Source: Streptomyces amritsarensis (GTDB lineage: Bacteria; Actinomycetota; Actinomycetes; Streptomycetales; Streptomycetaceae). From it: DNA of 38,852 nt. The stretch covers positions 1 through 38,852 of the forward strand of contig NZ_MQUR01000075.1 in NCBI RefSeq assembly GCF_001953875.1. The letters are read 5' to 3'. The notes below the pieces were generated by a model. It saw only the letters and a list, made by a program, of their open reading frames with translations, was not told the DNA's origin and ran no database searches. Position numbers and translations under genes: made by a program. Positions 7,630-15,617 of the stretch are shown here, in pieces (the stretch's first letter is position 1; every line of letters starts with the position of its first letter).

Positions 7630-9027
7630 ATGTTCGAACCAGTCATAGCGCCGAGCGGTACCCTGCTCGGCCTCCTCCAGCGGGGCCGTGGCGACGGCAC
7701 GCTGCACGCACTCGCGGCGCCCAGGGCGGAGGCCCTCGCGGCCCTCAACCAGTGCGTGCTCCGTGATCCGCGCCAGGACTGGCAGGTCGAGAACCGCTCG
7801 CTGTACTACGCCAGGCTCTACCTGGACCTCGACGGCCCCCTCGGCGAGATCGAGAGCCACCTCTTCAGCGCCGACGACCTCGTCGACGACACGGACCACC
7901 GCACGGGCCTCGCCCTGTCCGTCCTGGGCCACCTGGCCTCGTACGGCCGCGACGACGCGCTCATGCTGCTGCGCCGCTACGCCGCGTCCGGAGCCAACTG
8001 GGCCTGGGCCCTCGACGAGCTCGCCCTGCGCGACGACGACGAGGGACTGCGGTCGCTGGCCGCACCCGTCCTCGCCCGCTTCCCCGCCACGGCCGAGGGC
8101 GAGGCGCGGCTGGCCGCCGCCGTACGCGACGCCTACGAGCCCCGGCCGTGGTGCCTGTGGGAGGAGTCACCGCTGTACGGGGAGCGCCTGAGCGCCGCCC
8201 GCCGCCAGGGCTCCTTCGACCGCTGGCAGCGCCAGCTGACCCCGAGCGGCCCCCGGCCCGGCTGGGGCGTCCAGGCCGTCTTCGACTGGGCCGCCGACGG
8301 CCTGCGCCGCGGCACCCCGCTGCACGTGCCCGCCGCCCGATGCCTGGCCGCCGTGGCCCAGCCCGAGGACCGCTCCGCGATCCTCGCCGCCGCCGCCGGC
8401 GCCGACGGCGAGGCCGCCCGCGCCACCGCCCTGCACCACCTGGTCCTCGCCGAACCGGACAACCCGGCCGTGCTGGACCTCATCGAAGCCGCCGCCGACG
8501 AGCCCGCCGTGGCCGCGTACGAGCGCATGTGCGGCCCCGAGGCCGTCGAGCGGGCCCGACGCTGGGTCCACCGCCCCGACGCCCTCGGCGAGGCCGCCGC
8601 GGCCCTCCTGGCCGCCCGCGGCGGAGCAGAGGACGCACCCCTGGTCCTGAGCGCGCTGCGCTCCACCGTCCGCGGTTCGGGCCCCGACACCCGGCGGCTG
8701 TTCGCCCTGGTCGACGGAGCGGGCCGGCTCGCCATCGGCTGCGCGGCGCCCGTACTGCGCCACGTCTACCGCGAGACGTCCTCGTCCCACCTGCGCGGCC
8801 GCGCCGCACGGGCCCTCGCCAGCACCGACCCCTCCTTCGCGGCCGGCTTCGCCGTCGAATGCCTCTGGGACTGCGAGGAGACCACCCGCGAGGTCGCCGC
8901 CCGGCACGCCGAGACGGCCGACGCCCGAGTGGCCCCCCGCCTGCGCCGCCTGGCCGCGGACCCGGCGGAGGAGGAGGACGTGCAGTCCGCCGTCCGCAGC
9001 CGCATCACCCCGGAGTCGGCCGTGTAG
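7630..9027 (+). CDS. HEAT-repeat domain protein
   Basis: 465 residues, soluble, Ala/Arg/Leu-rich and almost entirely helical in composition. Repeated helix pairs can be read along the whole length, for example LSVLGHLASYGRDDALMLLRRYAASG, GLRSLAAPVLARFP, and near the C-terminus LRGRAARALASTDPSFAAGFAVECLWDCEETTREVAARHAE. Such HEAT-like solenoids bind proteins or act as lyase scaffolds. No catalytic motif is visible. A function cannot be assigned. ATG with GAGG 8 bases upstream. A 20-codon peptide gene precedes it by 46 bases, so the two may be translated from one mRNA. It ends facing the sigma/anti-sigma pair, with a very strong hairpin in between. Confidence 0.75.
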   Translation: MFEPVIAPSGTLLGLLQRGRGDGTLHALAAPRAEALAALNQCVLRDPRQDWQVENRSLYYARLYLDLDGPLGEIESHLFSADDLVDDTDHRTGLALSVLGHLASYGRDDALMLLRRYAASGANWAWALDELALRDDDEGLRSLAAPVLARFPATAEGEARLAAAVRDAYEPRPWCLWEESPLYGERLSAARRQGSFDRWQRQLTPSGPRPGWGVQAVFDWAADGLRRGTPLHVPAARCLAAVAQPEDRSAILAAAAGADGEAARATALHHLVLAEPDNPAVLDLIEAAADEPAVAAYERMCGPEAVERARRWVHRPDALGEAAAALLAARGGAEDAPLVLSALRSTVRGSGPDTRRLFALVDGAGRLAIGCAAPVLRHVYRETSSSHLRGRAARALASTDPSFAAGFAVECLWDCEETTREVAARHAETADARVAPRLRRLAADPAEEEDVQSAVRSRITPESAV

Positions 9028-9053
9028 CGCCGCCGGTCCGCACCACGACACGC

Positions 9054-9089
9054 CTCGGCCCGGCCCCCGACAAGAGGGGCCGGGCCGAG
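9054..9089. terminator. Bidirectional terminator, 14-bp stem
   Basis: CTCGGCCCGGCCCC and GGGGCCGGGCCGAG pair perfectly over 14 bp around an 8-base loop, in the 93-base gap between convergent genes. Its symmetry suits both directions. Confidence 0.88.
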
Positions 9090-9120
9090 TGCTGTGACGG
9101 CGTGCGGCAGCGGAACGCGA

Positions 9121-9807
9121 TCAGGGCGAAATGGGGGCCGGTGCGCCGGTGGGGACCGATACGCCGGGGGGCAGGGTGGGGGGCCCCAACCGCTGCGCCT
9201 CTTCGGCGGCTTCCCGGAAGTCGACCGAGCAATACGGGACGTGTTCGTCCCGCAGGATTCCGAAGGCGAGTCCTTGCCTCCCCTCCCACCACGGCTGGTA
9301 GTACGTCCACGTCAACACGAGTGTGCGTCCCGGGGGGACCGCCTTCGGGTTGACCTTGAGGGTGTGTCCGTCATCGCCGCGCGACAGACCGGCCGCGGGA
9401 TCGTCCTGCGGGCCGCGGACCCAGCCCTTGATCGCCGTGCACTGGCGTTCCGGCAGCAGCTGCGGGACCGCGAAGGCCCGGACCCCCAGTTCCTTCAACC
9501 GGTCGGCCAGAGCCGGGAGCTGCGCCTGCCGGGGCGGAGCGAACCGCAGCGACCCGTCCGGCTCCCTCGTGATCTCGGGCGCGTCCGAGGCCGAACGGCT
9601 CGGCGTGCCGGCCGGGAGGGACCCGGTGTGGGTGCTGCCCGTGAGGGTCATGACGGCGACCACGGTGGCCGTGGCGACGCCCACCGCGAGCGGTATGCCG
9701 TACCGCCGAGCGAAAGACCGGGCCGGGGGCGTAGGCACGACCTCCGGGAGGCGGGCCAGGAGGGCCGCCTTCAGGCGGTCCTCGAAACCGCTGGGCCGGG
9801 TGCTCAT
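9121..9807 (-). CDS. Membrane-anchored partner of ECF sigma factor (putative anti-sigma)
   Basis: 228 residues: a cytoplasmic N-terminus of ~35 residues (MSTRPSGFEDRLKAALLARLPEVV...), one membrane helix around residues 37-57 (IPLAVGVATATVVAVMTL), and an exported domain of ~165 residues ending in a Pro-rich tail. Its ATG overlaps the sigma-factor stop codon as ATGA, so the two are translationally coupled. That is the usual arrangement of sigma/anti-sigma pairs. The N-terminus has no HxxxCxxC zinc anti-sigma motif. The exported part has two cysteines (ERQCTAIKG, VPYCSVDF) that could form a disulfide. The anti-sigma role is inference from operon and topology. It might be a simple sensor or lipid-side protein. 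Confidence 0.65.
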   Translation of the reverse strand: MSTRPSGFEDRLKAALLARLPEVVPTPPARSFARRYGIPLAVGVATATVVAVMTLTGSTHTGSLPAGTPSRSASDAPEITREPDGSLRFAPPRQAQLPALADRLKELGVRAFAVPQLLPERQCTAIKGWVRGPQDDPAAGLSRGDDGHTLKVNPKAVPPGRTLVLTWTYYQPWWEGRQGLAFGILRDEHVPYCSVDFREAAEEAQRLGPPTLPPGVSVPTGAPAPISP

Positions 9808-10379
9808 CGGGCTGCCTCCAGTCGGTGTTCGGTGACGGAGCCCGAGGCTCCACGCAGGGCACGGCGCGCCCGGTGCAGGCGTACGCGGATCGTCGCCTGG
9901 GTGACGCCGAGAGCCTGCGCGGCCTCGGCCGGGGTGAGTTCGTCCACGACGACCAGGTCGAGCGCGGCGCGCAGCGGCTCGGACAGGGCGGCGTGGCGCT
10001 CGGCCATGTCCCTGAAGGCCCGCTGGGCGTCGATCCGCTCCTCCAGCGCCGCCACGTCCTCGTCGTCGAGGAGGCGGCGGCCGCTCAACCGCGCCAGGGC
10101 GCCGCTCTCGCGGGCTCGTCCGCGGGCGTGCCCCGAGAGGACGTTGCGGGCTATGCCGAACAACCAGGCGACCGGGGCTCCCCTGTGACCCCGGTAGGCG
10201 CCGGCCGATCCCATCGCCGCGAGGAAGATGTCCGCCGTCAGGTCCGCCGCCAGGTGCGGGTCGGCGACCCGGCGGGTGACGAAGCCGAGCACGGCGTCGA
10301 TGTGTTCCTCGTAGAACGCCCCGAATCCCTCGGGCGTGGTGAGATCCGGTGGTCCGGTCTCGTGTCGTGGGCTGCGCAC
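9804..10379 (-). CDS. ECF-type sigma-70 family factor
   Basis: 191 residues. Sigma region 2 spans about 15-85 (FGAFYEEHIDAVLGFVTRRVADPHLAADLTADIFLAA, then the -10 binding stretch PVAWLFGIARNVLSGHARGRAR). Region 4 spans about 130-180 (LSEPLRAALDLVVVDELTPAEAAQALGVTQATIRVRLHRARRALRG, with its helix-turn-helix). Region 3 is absent, as in ECF factors. I prefer the GTG at 10379 because GGGGAGGA sits four to five bases before it. An ATG at 10421 in frame has no RBS and adds a low-complexity extension. It is coupled by ATGA to the membrane protein downstream and sits 73 bases after pxpC on the same strand. It may have its own promoter or be read from the pxp operon. Confidence 0.88.
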   Translation of the reverse strand: MRSPRHETGPPDLTTPEGFGAFYEEHIDAVLGFVTRRVADPHLAADLTADIFLAAMGSAGAYRGHRGAPVAWLFGIARNVLSGHARGRARESGALARLSGRRLLDDEDVAALEERIDAQRAFRDMAERHAALSEPLRAALDLVVVDELTPAEAAQALGVTQATIRVRLHRARRALRGASGSVTEHRLEAAR

Positions 10380-10452
10380 CCGTTCCTCCCCTGAGCCGGG
10401 GGCCGGATTCGCCCCCCTCATCCAGTACTTGGCCGAAGCCCCCTCGAACGTT

Positions 10453-11319
10453 TCATCGGGCTCTCACGAACCTCACCGTGATCCCCGGCCGGGCCTGCGC
10501 GGCCGCGTCCAGCGCCGGACCCGCCGGGACCACCCCGACCACCGGGTACCCGCCGGTCACCGGGTGGTCGGCCAGGAACACCACCGGCAGGCCGTCCGGG
10601 GGCACCTGGACCGCGCCCAGCACCATGCCCTCGCTCGGCAGCTCCCCGGCCCGGGCGCGGACCAGTGCCGGTCCGCCCTCCGTACGCAGCCCGATCCGGT
10701 TGGAACGCGGCGACACCCGGAACGCTGAGCGCCACAGCCCGGCGAGGGACGCTGCCGTGAACCAGTCCTCCCGAGGCCCGAGCCGCAGCGGCAGCAGCAG
10801 CTCCGACGGCGCCGCGGGCAGCCCGTACGCGTCCGCCGCAGGCACCGGGCCGGGCCCCGCGGGGCCCACCGGCAGCGCCGTACCGGCCGACAGGACCGGC
10901 GGCCCGAGGCCCGACAGCAGGTCCGTGGAGCGACTGCCCAGGACCGGCGGGACGGCCAGGCCTCCCCGCACCGCGACGTAGCCGCGCACTCCCGACTCCG
11001 CCCGGCCCACCTCCAGCTCCGCCCCCGCCGGCAGCCGGACCGGCGCTCCCCAGGCCACCGGGCGCCCGCAGACCCGTACCGGACAGGGCGCGCCCGTGAC
11101 CGCCACTACCGCCGCAGCCCGGGCCCGCAGCGACACCCCGTCCAGGGTCGTCTCCAGCGCCGCCGCGCCCGGCGGATTGCCGACCAGCCGGTTCGCCAGC
11201 GCGTACGCCGCCGTGTCCAGCGCCCCCGACCGGGGGACCCCCAGGTGCGCGTACCCGGGACGGCCCCGGTCCTGGACCGTGGTCAGCGCCCCCGCCCGCA
11301 CCACCAGCAGCTCAGCCAC
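10453..11319 (-). CDS. pxpC: 5-oxoprolinase subunit PxpC
   Basis: 288 residues, matching the biotin-dependent carboxyltransferase-like (KipA/YbgK) family. With PxpA and PxpB it forms the ATP-dependent prokaryotic 5-oxoprolinase that converts the damage product 5-oxoproline to L-glutamate. Family motifs seen: TTVQDRGRPGYAHLGVPRSGALD at the N-terminus, GVRGYVAVRGGLAVPPVLGSRSTDL in the middle, and the C-terminal SEGMVLGAVQVPPDGLPVVFLADHPVTGGYPVVG. Start is GTG and overlaps the end of pxpB by eight bases, so it is the last gene of a tightly coupled operon. A sigma-factor gene follows after 73 bases. Gene order A-B-C is conserved with other bacteria. Confidence 0.93.
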   Translation of the reverse strand: MAELLVVRAGALTTVQDRGRPGYAHLGVPRSGALDTAAYALANRLVGNPPGAAALETTLDGVSLRARAAAVVAVTGAPCPVRVCGRPVAWGAPVRLPAGAELEVGRAESGVRGYVAVRGGLAVPPVLGSRSTDLLSGLGPPVLSAGTALPVGPAGPGPVPAADAYGLPAAPSELLLPLRLGPREDWFTAASLAGLWRSAFRVSPRSNRIGLRTEGGPALVRARAGELPSEGMVLGAVQVPPDGLPVVFLADHPVTGGYPVVGVVPAGPALDAAAQARPGITVRFVRAR

Positions 11320-11935
11320 GCCCGTCCCCCTGCGTGAACCGCACCCGGACCCCCGGCGCGAACAGCGCCGCCGGTTCCCGCCCGGCGTCCCAGAGCACCG
11401 CGTCGGTGGAGCCGATCAGCTGCCAGCCGCCGGGGGAGGAGCGCGGGTACACCCCGGCGTACTCGCCCGCCAACGCCAGCGAACCCGCCGGGACGGCCGT
11501 ACGCGGCGTGTCCCGGCGCGGCACGTGCAGACGCTCCGGCAGCCCCGTCAGATAGCCGAAGCCCGGAGCGAACCCGCAGAAGGCCACCCTGAATTCGGTC
11601 GCGGCGACGATGCCCGGCACCTCCCCGGGCGCCACCCCCCACAGCCGGGCCACCTCCGCCAGGTCCGGCCCGTCGTAGCGCACCGGGACCGTGACCAGCG
11701 GGCCCTCCTCGCGGGCGAGCGGCGCCACCTCCCAGCGCGCGATCCGGGCCCCGAGCCCGGCCGGATCCCGTACGCCGTCCAGCAGTACGGTCCGCGCCGC
11801 GGGCACGAGGTCCCGTACGGGACCCAGCGCGCCCGCGTCCCGGCGGCGCAGCAGCTCGGCGTGGAGCGCGGCGACCTCGTCGGCCGAGTCCAGTTCGATG
11901 AGCAGCGCCTGCGCGCCCACCACCAGCGTCCTCAC
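11312..11935 (-). CDS. pxpB: 5-oxoprolinase subunit PxpB
   Basis: 207 residues, KipI/YbgJ (allophanate hydrolase subunit 1-like) family, the ATP-related partner of PxpC. Diagnostic stretch: VAFCGFAPGFGYLTGLPERLHVPRRDTPRTAVPAGSLALAGEYAGVYPRSSPGGWQLIG, plus the preceding VPVRYDGPDLAEVARLWG. The GTG start overlaps the pxpA stop (GTGA), and its own end overlaps pxpC. A much longer upstream open frame exists in this phase, but it runs through pxpA in another frame and is not real. In Bacillus the homologue KipI also inhibits a sporulation kinase. No such role can be inferred here. Confidence 0.93.
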   Translation of the reverse strand: MRTLVVGAQALLIELDSADEVAALHAELLRRRDAGALGPVRDLVPAARTVLLDGVRDPAGLGARIARWEVAPLAREEGPLVTVPVRYDGPDLAEVARLWGVAPGEVPGIVAATEFRVAFCGFAPGFGYLTGLPERLHVPRRDTPRTAVPAGSLALAGEYAGVYPRSSPGGWQLIGSTDAVLWDAGREPAALFAPGVRVRFTQGDGRG

Positions 11936-12726
11936 GTGAAGGCCTCCACCCGCACCCCGGCCGTGCCCAGCGCCTCCCGGACGCGCAGGGCGAGCCCGGC
12001 CGCCCCCGGGGTGTCCCCGTGCAGGCAGAGCGAGCGCGCGGCGACGGGGACCGCGGAGCCGTCGGCGGCCTCGACCCGGCCCCCGGCCGCCATCCCCACG
12101 GCCCGCGCCACCACCGCGTCCGGGTCGTGCAGCACCGAACCGGGCTCGGTGCGCGGCACCAGCGTCCCGGCCGGGGTGTAGGCGCGGTCGGCGAACGCCT
12201 CCGCCACGGGAGTCAGCCCCGCCTCCTCGGCGGCGGCCAGCAGGAGCGAGCCGGGCAGCCCCAGGACGGGCAGGCCGCCGGTCGTCCCGGCGCCCGCCGC
12301 CAGCCGGACGCCCGCGACGACCGCGGCGGCCTGGCCGGCGTCGTGCACCGTCCGGTTGTAGAGGGCGCCGTGCGGTTTCACGTAGGACACCCGGGAGCCG
12401 GCCGCCCGCGCGAACACCTCCAGCGCGCCGATCTGGTAGGCCACCTCGTCGGCGAGCTCGCCGGGCGGCACGTCCATGGCGCGCCGGCCGAAGCCCGCCA
12501 GGTCCCGGTAGGAGACCTGGGCGCCGATCCGCACACCCCGCTCGGCGGCCAGTTCGCAGACCCGGCGCATGATGGACGGGTCCCCGGCGTGGAAGCCGCA
12601 GGCGACGTTGGCGCTCGTGACGACGGAGAGCAGGGCCTCGTCGTCGGTGAGCGTCCACCGCCCGAACCCCTCGCCGAGATCGGCGTTGAGGTCGATCACC
12701 GGAGGGGATGCGATCATGGAAGCCAT
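11932..12726 (-). CDS. pxpA: 5-oxoprolinase subunit PxpA (LamB/YcsF family)
   Basis: 264 residues. LamB/YcsF signature features: VIDLNADLGEGFGRW at the N-terminus, TSANVACGFHAGDP, and YVKPHGALYN. This subunit forms the 5-oxoprolinase with PxpB and PxpC. The start chosen is the ATG at 12726. A second in-frame ATG lies three codons later. No Shine-Dalgarno is seen, but TACGCT lies exactly six bases upstream, indicating a leaderless transcript starting at this ATG. The gene is divergent from the SMC-like operon with only 88 bases between starts, so the two promoters are interleaved and may share control. Confidence 0.93.
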   Translation of the reverse strand: MASMIASPPVIDLNADLGEGFGRWTLTDDEALLSVVTSANVACGFHAGDPSIMRRVCELAAERGVRIGAQVSYRDLAGFGRRAMDVPPGELADEVAYQIGALEVFARAAGSRVSYVKPHGALYNRTVHDAGQAAAVVAGVRLAAGAGTTGGLPVLGLPGSLLLAAAEEAGLTPVAEAFADRAYTPAGTLVPRTEPGSVLHDPDAVVARAVGMAAGGRVEAADGSAVPVAARSLCLHGDTPGAAGLALRVREALGTAGVRVEAFT

Positions 12727-12732
12727 GCGCCG

Positions 12733-12738
12733 AGCGTA
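12733..12738 (-). promoter_or_regulatory. -10 element of leaderless pxpA
   Basis: TACGCT on the minus strand, followed by six bases and the ATG. It fits the actinobacterial TAnnnT -10 placed so that the transcript begins at the start codon. The -35 is weak. Confidence 0.55.
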
Positions 12739-12783
12739 GAGCAGGGAGCCGGGGACGATCCGGCCGAACCATGCCGTTTGGGA

Positions 12784-12797
12784 TGTTGTCAGCAACA
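12784..12797. promoter_or_regulatory. Inverted repeat between pxpA and SMC-like operon
   Basis: TGTTG-tcag-CAACA, just upstream of the -10 of the SMC-like operon and about 46 bases beyond the pxpA -10. A regulator binding here would cover the -35 area of the plus-strand promoter. Operator status is inferred. Confidence 0.35.
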
Positions 12798-12802
12798 GGA
12801 CC

Positions 12803-12808
12803 TAGTCT
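12803..12808 (+). promoter_or_regulatory. -10 element of leaderless SMC-like operon
   Basis: TAGTCT with six bases before GTG at 12815. This decides the start: GTG 12815 and not the in-frame TTG at 12809, and predicts a leaderless mRNA for the first gene of the operon. Confidence 0.6.
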
Positions 12809-12814
12809 TTGTCC

Positions 12815-14317
12815 GTGACTCTCCCTGCCCCGGCGAAGACCCTTCCGTCCCCGGCGCCGGGCCCGGCCGCCGACGAGGGCCTGGCCCGGCGGCTGCGCGC
12901 CCTCGCCTGCACCGCCCCGCTGCACGACCTCGACGTACGCAAGGCCAATCTGGCGGGCGAGTACGGGATCTACGCGATGGCGGAGGTCGCGCTCGCCGCG
13001 ATCGACCTGGTCACGCTCAACATGGACTTCGACACGGGCGCCGACCACGAGCAGATAGTGGCCAGGCTGCTGCCGCGCGTCGCGGCCCAGGCCCCGTCAC
13101 GGCCGGCGGCCGAGCACGAGCGGGTGGCCCGCTGGGTGCTGGAGAACCTGATCAACGTCGGCAGCGTGGACCGCGGCTTCCGCGCGATCTACGGCACCTT
13201 CGGCCCCGACGGCGTCTATGTGCGCCGCGACTACGACTTCAAGCTGGTCGAAGAGGTCCCCTACGGCGGCGCGGTCTACCTGCGCACCACCGACGAGGCC
13301 GTCAACGTCCTGGTCGGCGCCCTCGACACCGACGTCACCAGCGCCCAGATCGCCGCCGAGGTCAAGCTGGAGGTGCTGATCAGCCGCGGGCGGCTGGCCG
13401 ACGCCCAGCTCGCCGCGGAACAGGCCCGCTACCGGACCGTGCAGTACGCGGAGACCCTGCGCCGGACCCTGGACGCCACCCGGCGCAACGTCCGGGCGGT
13501 GGACTGGCTCCAGGCCGTCCCGGACATGATCGCCGAGGCCCTCGACCACGTCGCCGACCGCTACCGCCACGAGAACGCGATCCTGACCAACATCCGCAAG
13601 GCGCGCGACGAGGCCGAGGAGCCGGAGAACAAGCGCCGCGCCGCCGAGCTCGTCGACATCGTCAAGGACTGCATCCGCCGCCACACCCAGCTGCAGTCCC
13701 GGCTGCTGGACGCGGGCCCGCTCTTCCGCGCCGAGCAGGACCGCCAGGCCTTCGCGGCCCCGGCGCCGCGCACCGGCATCGACCTCTACGGCCAGCTCGT
13801 CGCCCCCATCCTGCCGCTGCCCGTGGAGCAGGCGCGCCGGGTCACCGACGCCTTCTTCGCCGCCGGCGCGGGGCTGCGCACCCCCGTCTCGGTGCGGGTC
13901 GCCGACCTCGTCGAGATCCTGCTCACCCCGCCGGTCGAGCGCGAGCACCTCGGCGCGGAGATGCCGGAGCCGGACCTGATCGCCACCCCGGACGACAGCC
14001 GCTTCAGCGAGGAGCAGCTCGCCGCCGCGATGCAGCTCCTGGACCTGCCGCACGACGCCCCCCGCCGGCTGTCCGGACTCCTCGCGGAAGCCCGCCGCAG
14101 CGATGCCGACCTGCCGTACCTGGTGGCGCTGCTGGCGGTCCACGCCGCGAGCCCGGCCGTCGGCACCGCGTACCGCCAGGGCGAGGAGCGGCTGCTCTTC
14201 GCCGTGGACGACGGCACGCAGCTCGAGGACCCCGAGTTCGGCGGCGCCGACCTCATCGTCGGCACCGCCCTCCTGGACGCCGCCGGCATGGCCGCCGACC
14301 GCGCGGAGGCCTCATGA
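12815..14317 (+). CDS. Kleisin-like subunit (JetA/MukF-like) of an SMC complex
   Basis: 500 residues, soluble. It is first of a three-gene set whose third member is a giant SMC-like ATPase. The N-terminal ~190 residues look like winged-helix modules (WVLENLINVGSVDRGFRAIYGTFGPDGVYVRRDYDFKLVEEV...YLRTTDEAVNVL). A helical middle follows (RLADAQLAAEQARYRTVQYAETLRRTLDATRRNVRAVDWLQAVPDMIAEALDHVADR, then a charged helix rich in E/R/K). A C-terminal domain (about 330-500) probably contacts the SMC head. Size and position fit Wadjet JetA or MukF. The RTVQYAETLRR...TRRNVRAVDW stretch resembles the kleisin linker of such proteins. I infer the role from architecture and operon. I could not assign it to a named JetA type. 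Confidence 0.72.
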   Translation: MTLPAPAKTLPSPAPGPAADEGLARRLRALACTAPLHDLDVRKANLAGEYGIYAMAEVALAAIDLVTLNMDFDTGADHEQIVARLLPRVAAQAPSRPAAEHERVARWVLENLINVGSVDRGFRAIYGTFGPDGVYVRRDYDFKLVEEVPYGGAVYLRTTDEAVNVLVGALDTDVTSAQIAAEVKLEVLISRGRLADAQLAAEQARYRTVQYAETLRRTLDATRRNVRAVDWLQAVPDMIAEALDHVADRYRHENAILTNIRKARDEAEEPENKRRAAELVDIVKDCIRRHTQLQSRLLDAGPLFRAEQDRQAFAAPAPRTGIDLYGQLVAPILPLPVEQARRVTDAFFAAGAGLRTPVSVRVADLVEILLTPPVEREHLGAEMPEPDLIATPDDSRFSEEQLAAAMQLLDLPHDAPRRLSGLLAEARRSDADLPYLVALLAVHAASPAVGTAYRQGEERLLFAVDDGTQLEDPEFGGADLIVGTALLDAAGMAADRAEAS

Positions 14318-14372
14318 CCTGCCGTGCTCCCGTAGCGTCCGGCGCCGCCCGGCCCGCGGCCACACGGGCGTT

Positions 14373-14469
14373 GGGTCCGGCCTCTTCGGTGGCGCATCCG
14401 GCCTCGCCGCGGTGGCTCGCGGCCTCGCGGGGGTCGGGTCCGGCCTCTTCGGTGGCGCATCCGGCCTCG
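14373..14469. repeat. 34-bp direct repeat, period 63
   Basis: Two identical 34-base copies (14373-14406, 14436-14469) beginning GGGTCCGGCCTCTTCGGTGG. The period is a multiple of three, so any frame through it is kept. Confidence 0.85.
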
Positions 14470-14635
14470 ACGCTGCCCAACCCGGCCTTGCCGGCGTTGG
14501 AGGCGCGGGGTCCGGTGCGGCGCCCCGGGAATCCCGGCTCCGCCGGGCACCCGACGCTGCCCGGTCCCTTCCCCGGCCACCACCGCGCACTGCACCCCGA
14601 CCCTGCCCGCACGCCGGCGCAGCCGAACCGCATCC

Positions 14636-14695
14636 CCCGTACGACCCGAACGACCCGTACGACCCGTACGACCCGTACGACCCGTACGACCCGCA
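14636..14695. repeat. 9-bp tandem repeats (acccgtacg type)
   Basis: About six consecutive units, one with a variant base (cccgaacg). They end just before the RBS of gene 2. Tracts of this kind change copy number by slippage. Confidence 0.85.
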
Positions 14696-14714
14696 CCGCC
14701 GAGGAGACGCACCC

Positions 14715-15617
14715 GTGAGCGACCACCACGCCGAGCACCCCGCGTGGAGCGAGCCCGACACCTCGCCGGCCACCGTCGCGCCCGCCGCCGCGGGGTCCGT
14801 GACCCCGGCGGACGCCGCCGACGCGGCCCGGCTCGTCGCGTTCGGGCTCCAGCCCAAGCTGGCCCCCGCCCGAGACGCCGAGTACGCCGAACTGCTCCGC
14901 CGCTACCGCGAGGACCCCGCCTTCGGACGCCTCGCCGACGCCGTCGCGACCGGCCTCGGCCTCGTCGTGCTGGAGGTGTCCCCGCGCGCCGGCATGGCCG
15001 TGGCCGCCGACGAGGACTCCGTCTTCGCAGTCCGGATGGGCGACTACGCCCGCCGCACCGCCGCGGACTCCGCCGACCGGTTCCTGCACGGCCTCGCCCA
15101 CCTCGCCGTCGCCGCCCTCGCCTTCCCGCGTCCCGAGGACCTCGCCGACGACGGCTACATCGGGCGCGTCACCGTCAACGGCGTCGACGCCTTCGTCCGC
15201 CAGACCTGCCGCCGCCTGGAGGAGCGCGCCGAGGAACTCGGCGAGAACACCGACCCCGCCTCCGACGCCCCCGGCCTGGAGGCCGCCTGGCGCGTCTACG
15301 CCCGCCGCAGCGCGACCGGCGCCACCAAGGACGCCCGCCGCCTCGCCGGCTCCACCACCGGCATCGTCGGCAAGGCCGCCGCCTTCCTCACCGACTCCGG
15401 CTTCCTCCAGCGCACCGGGGACGAGGCCGGCGGCACCTACCGCACCACCCCCCGCTACCAGCTCCAGGTCCGCGACATGGCGGGCAGCTCGGCCATGGCC
15501 GAGCTCCTGGACCTGGGCGTGGTCCCCGTCAGCGACGGCTCCGCCACCCTCCTGCCGCCGCCCGAGGGCGACGACCTGGAGCTGGCCGCCGACGCCGGGC
15601 TGCCCTTCCACGCCTGA
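14715..15617 (+). CDS. KITE-like subunit (JetB/MukE-like) of an SMC complex
   Basis: 300 residues, soluble. The start GTG is supported by GAGGAGA eight bases upstream. After a disordered ~45-residue acidic/Ala-rich lead, the protein has a compact alpha/beta region (LLRRYREDPAFGRLADAVATGLGLVVLEVSPRAGMAVAADEDSVFAVRMGDYAR). A C-terminal winged helix of about 75 residues follows (STTGIVGKAAAFLTDSGFLQRTGDEAGGTYRTTPRYQLQVRDMAG). Tandem winged-helix dimers are the KITE fold of MukE, ScpB and JetB. It lies second in the operon between the kleisin-like and SMC-like genes, the usual position. Function as an accessory subunit regulating the SMC ring is inferred, since there is no diagnostic residue to confirm it. 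Confidence 0.72.
   Translation: MSDHHAEHPAWSEPDTSPATVAPAAAGSVTPADAADAARLVAFGLQPKLAPARDAEYAELLRRYREDPAFGRLADAVATGLGLVVLEVSPRAGMAVAADEDSVFAVRMGDYARRTAADSADRFLHGLAHLAVAALAFPRPEDLADDGYIGRVTVNGVDAFVRQTCRRLEERAEELGENTDPASDAPGLEAAWRVYARRSATGATKDARRLAGSTTGIVGKAAAFLTDSGFLQRTGDEAGGTYRTTPRYQLQVRDMAGSSAMAELLDLGVVPVSDGSATLLPPPEGDDLELAADAGLPFHA

Larger units (their letters stand above)
14314..14718 (+). other. 134-codon frame bridging genes 1 and 2, with repeats
   Basis: An open frame whose ATG overlaps the upstream stop (ATGA) and whose stop overlaps the downstream GTG (GTGA), as a coupled cistron would. Composition is Ala/Pro/Arg/Thr-rich without a recognisable fold. The tract contains a perfect 34-base direct repeat (14373-14406 and 14436-14469, period 63) and a run of 9-base repeats of the type acccgtacg (14636-14695). 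In the phase of the next gene the latter would read as Tyr-Asp-Pro repeats. It may be a real small protein, an unrecognised N-terminal extension of gene 2, or a non-coding repeat-filled spacer. I cannot decide from one sequence. Confidence 0.3.

Noticed and set aside
10380..10421. Sigma factor start at ATG 10421
   Set aside because: No RBS precedes it, while GTG 10379 has GGGGAGGA at the right distance and the sigma homology begins after it.
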